From Patulibacter minatonensis DSM 18081 (GTDB lineage Bacteria; Actinomycetota; Thermoleophilia; Solirubrobacterales; Solirubrobacteraceae), in contig NZ_KI912613.1 of the NCBI RefSeq assembly GCF_000519325.1, positions 4,996,171 to 5,060,170 on the forward strand: a DNA stretch of 64,000 nucleotides, given 5' to 3'. Made by a program: the position numbers and the translations under genes. Each line of letters opens with the position of its first letter. The first letter of the stretch is position 1. The notes under the pieces were generated by a model. That model did not search any database. It was not told the DNA's origin and saw nothing but the letters and a program-made list of their open reading frames with translations. Below, one piece after another: positions 62,697 to 64,000 of this stretch.

Positions 62697-62819
62697 ACAA
62701 CACCCGTCCAGGCCGGGCGTCGTGAACGCATGGTTGACGACACCAATCAACGAACGGGCGCGAACCGGTCCCAGGTCGTTCACAACTCGACGTTCACGCG
62801 TTGGGATCGTCCTGTCTCG

Positions 62820-64000
62820 ATGGCCGACGAGCGCCCACGCGACGACGTCGCCCCCGACGAGCCCGCGGGACCCTGCCGGTCCTGCGGCGTCCCGACCACG
62901 ACCGCGCAGCGGTACTGCCTCGGGTGCGGCGAGCTCCTCGGCGCTCGGCGGCTCGACCCGCTCGCGGTGCTGCGGGACCAGGGCGTCCCGGCCCCGGCGC
63001 CGGTTCCCGCGGCGGCCCCGGCGGGCCGTGCCGCCCCGATGGCCGCCGCCGTCGCCGCGATCGCGGTCGCCGGGCTGGCCGGGTCCCTCGTCGCCGGCGG
63101 CGGCGAGGGCGCGCGGGCCGCGGTCGTGACGCGGCCGACGGCCGCGGCCGCGCCGGCACCGGCACCCACGACGACGGCCGCGAAACCGTCGGCGTCGGCG
63201 CCCGTCCCCTCGTCGTCCGACACGAGCGCGTCGGACGACACGAGCTTGACGGCGGACGCAGCGCCGGCCGAGGTGACCGCCGCCCCGGCGGCGACGGACA
63301 CGGGGACCGACACGTCCGCCGACACCGGCGGCGACACCGGGGACGACACGACGACCCCGGACGAGCCGGCGATCCCGCCCCACGTCTGGCTGCTCGCGAT
63401 CGAGGGGCCCCGCGCCCAGGAGGCCGTCGATCGCGTCGCAGAGCAGGGCGTGCGGCTCACCGGCGTCCGGCCCGTCTCCGCCGACACCATCGGGAACGCC
63501 ACGACCCTCGTCACGGGGAACCTGCCCGCCGGCGCCGCCGCGGCTCCCGGGACCACCACGACGACGCCCGCCGCGGGCACGACCACCACCGTCGATCCGT
63601 CGGCGGCGCCGACCGCGTCGCTCCCCGAGGAGCTGACCGCGGCCGACCAGACCTGGCGGAGCTACGTGGACGTCCAGCCCGGCGGCGCCGACGCCCTGCC
63701 CGGCGCGTGCGCCGACCCGCCCGCCGGCGACGCGGCCGCCGCGGCCCTCGCGGCCCGCACCCCGTTCGGGCGCATCACCGCGCTGCGGACGGACGACCTC
63801 TGCGCGAAGGGCACCGCGAGCCTCGAGACGCTCGGCAACGACGTCTCGTCCGGCGACTCCCTCCCGTCGTTCTCCTACGCGACGCTCGGCGGCTGCGCGC
63901 CGCCCGAACGCACCGTCGTCGCGCTGCCCGACCAGGTCTCCGACACGGTCACGGCGATCACGGAGAGCACCGAGTACCAGGAGAGCGGCGTCGTGATCGT
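62820..64000 (+). CDS. Zinc-ribbon membrane-anchored phosphoesterase-like protein, 3' end missing
   Basis: ATG at 62820 opens a frame still running at the window end (393 codons seen). Zinc ribbon Cys19, Cys22, Cys33, Cys36 (CRSC ... YCLGC); one membrane helix about 74-94; a long Thr/Ala/Asp-rich linker; then from about residue 187 a domain with the look of the phosphoesterase (PF04185, AcpA/phospholipase C) family: a GVRPVSADTIGNATTLVTGNLP segment, DQTWRSYVDVQPGGADALPGAC, RTPFGRITALRTDDLCA and LPSFSYATLGGC. The first strand reads VWLLAIEG, so the usual metal site there looks altered. Divergent from pstS, so probably in the Pho regulon. Catalytic status cannot be judged with the end missing. 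Confidence 0.75.
   Translation, partial: MADERPRDDVAPDEPAGPCRSCGVPTTTAQRYCLGCGELLGARRLDPLAVLRDQGVPAPAPVPAAAPAGRAAPMAAAVAAIAVAGLAGSLVAGGGEGARAAVVTRPTAAAAPAPAPTTTAAKPSASAPVPSSSDTSASDDTSLTADAAPAEVTAAPAATDTGTDTSADTGGDTGDDTTTPDEPAIPPHVWLLAIEGPRAQEAVDRVAEQGVRLTGVRPVSADTIGNATTLVTGNLPAGAAAAPGTTTTTPAAGTTTTVDPSAAPTASLPEELTAADQTWRSYVDVQPGGADALPGACADPPAGDAAAAALAARTPFGRITALRTDDLCAKGTASLETLGNDVSSGDSLPSFSYATLGGCAPPERTVVALPDQVSDTVTAITESTEYQESGVVI

Noticed and set aside
62778-62797. GTTCAC words at 62778 and 62792 as a full PHO box for the divergent gene
   Set aside because: They are 14 nt apart rather than 11, so they do not meet the direct-repeat rule; kept only as a remark.

Overview
The window is very GC-rich DNA (visibly well above 70% G+C) with actinobacterial gene content: F420-type LLM oxidoreductase, WS/DGAT acyltransferases, PucR and GAF-LuxR regulators, PHO boxes built on an 11-nt period. 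I infer a soil-type actinobacterium of the class Thermoleophilia (Patulibacter/Conexibacter-like); the class is inference. No rRNA, tRNA, CRISPR, phage or insertion sequence was found. The genes are closely packed, and many operon junctions are 4-nt ATGA/GTGA overlaps. Many transcripts look leaderless: a TANNNT -10 box sits 6-8 nt before the start codon.

Layout. 1-12 kb: end of a YcnI-like gene, a two-gene GAF-LuxR cassette, moeA, an aldehyde dehydrogenase, small membrane proteins, a zinc-homeostasis island (His-rich protein, Fur-family regulator, ZnuA, Zur-type box), and an EAL phosphodiesterase. 12-29 kb: lipid metabolism (plsB, fatty acid desaturase, 3-hydroxyacyl-CoA dehydrogenase, gpsA, two WS/DGATs, a HAD-PlsC fusion, an alpha/beta hydrolase) interleaved with PucR-type regulators and a secreted glucosaminidase. 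29-34.4 kb: zinc alcohol dehydrogenase, LLM oxidoreductase, acyl-CoA dehydrogenase, acyl-CoA synthetase.

34.4-49.4 kb: an aromatic-degradation locus. An IclR regulator separates a leftward operon (hydratase, acylating acetaldehyde dehydrogenase, hydroxy-oxovalerate aldolase, CoA ligase) from a rightward operon (Rieske dioxygenase alpha, dihydrodiol dehydrogenase, beta subunit, class-II aldolase-type decarboxylase, alpha/beta hydrolase, LigB-type extradiol dioxygenase). Together they form a complete meta-cleavage route resembling p-cumate (cmt) degradation. Facing it are a putidaredoxin-type ferredoxin, its reductase and two tandem CYP108-like P450s, the kind that oxidise monoterpenes. I infer one route from a terpene or p-cymene-like compound to central metabolism.

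49.4-53 kb: a second copy of the GAF-LuxR two-gene cassette, behind a promoter crowded with GTGAACGATCGTTCAC-like palindromes, followed by a degenerate ANL (acyl-CoA synthetase-like) pseudoenzyme. 53-55.4 kb: a methyltransferase-like protein, a membrane protein and cobF.

55.4-64 kb: a phosphate locus. pit with a small membrane partner lies beside pstSCAB, whose operon continues into a lipoprotein and two zinc-ribbon proteins. Divergent from pstS is a zinc-ribbon membrane protein carrying a phosphoesterase domain, cut by the window edge. PHO boxes precede pit and pstS. This zinc-ribbon/phosphate assemblage is the best candidate here for an undescribed system.
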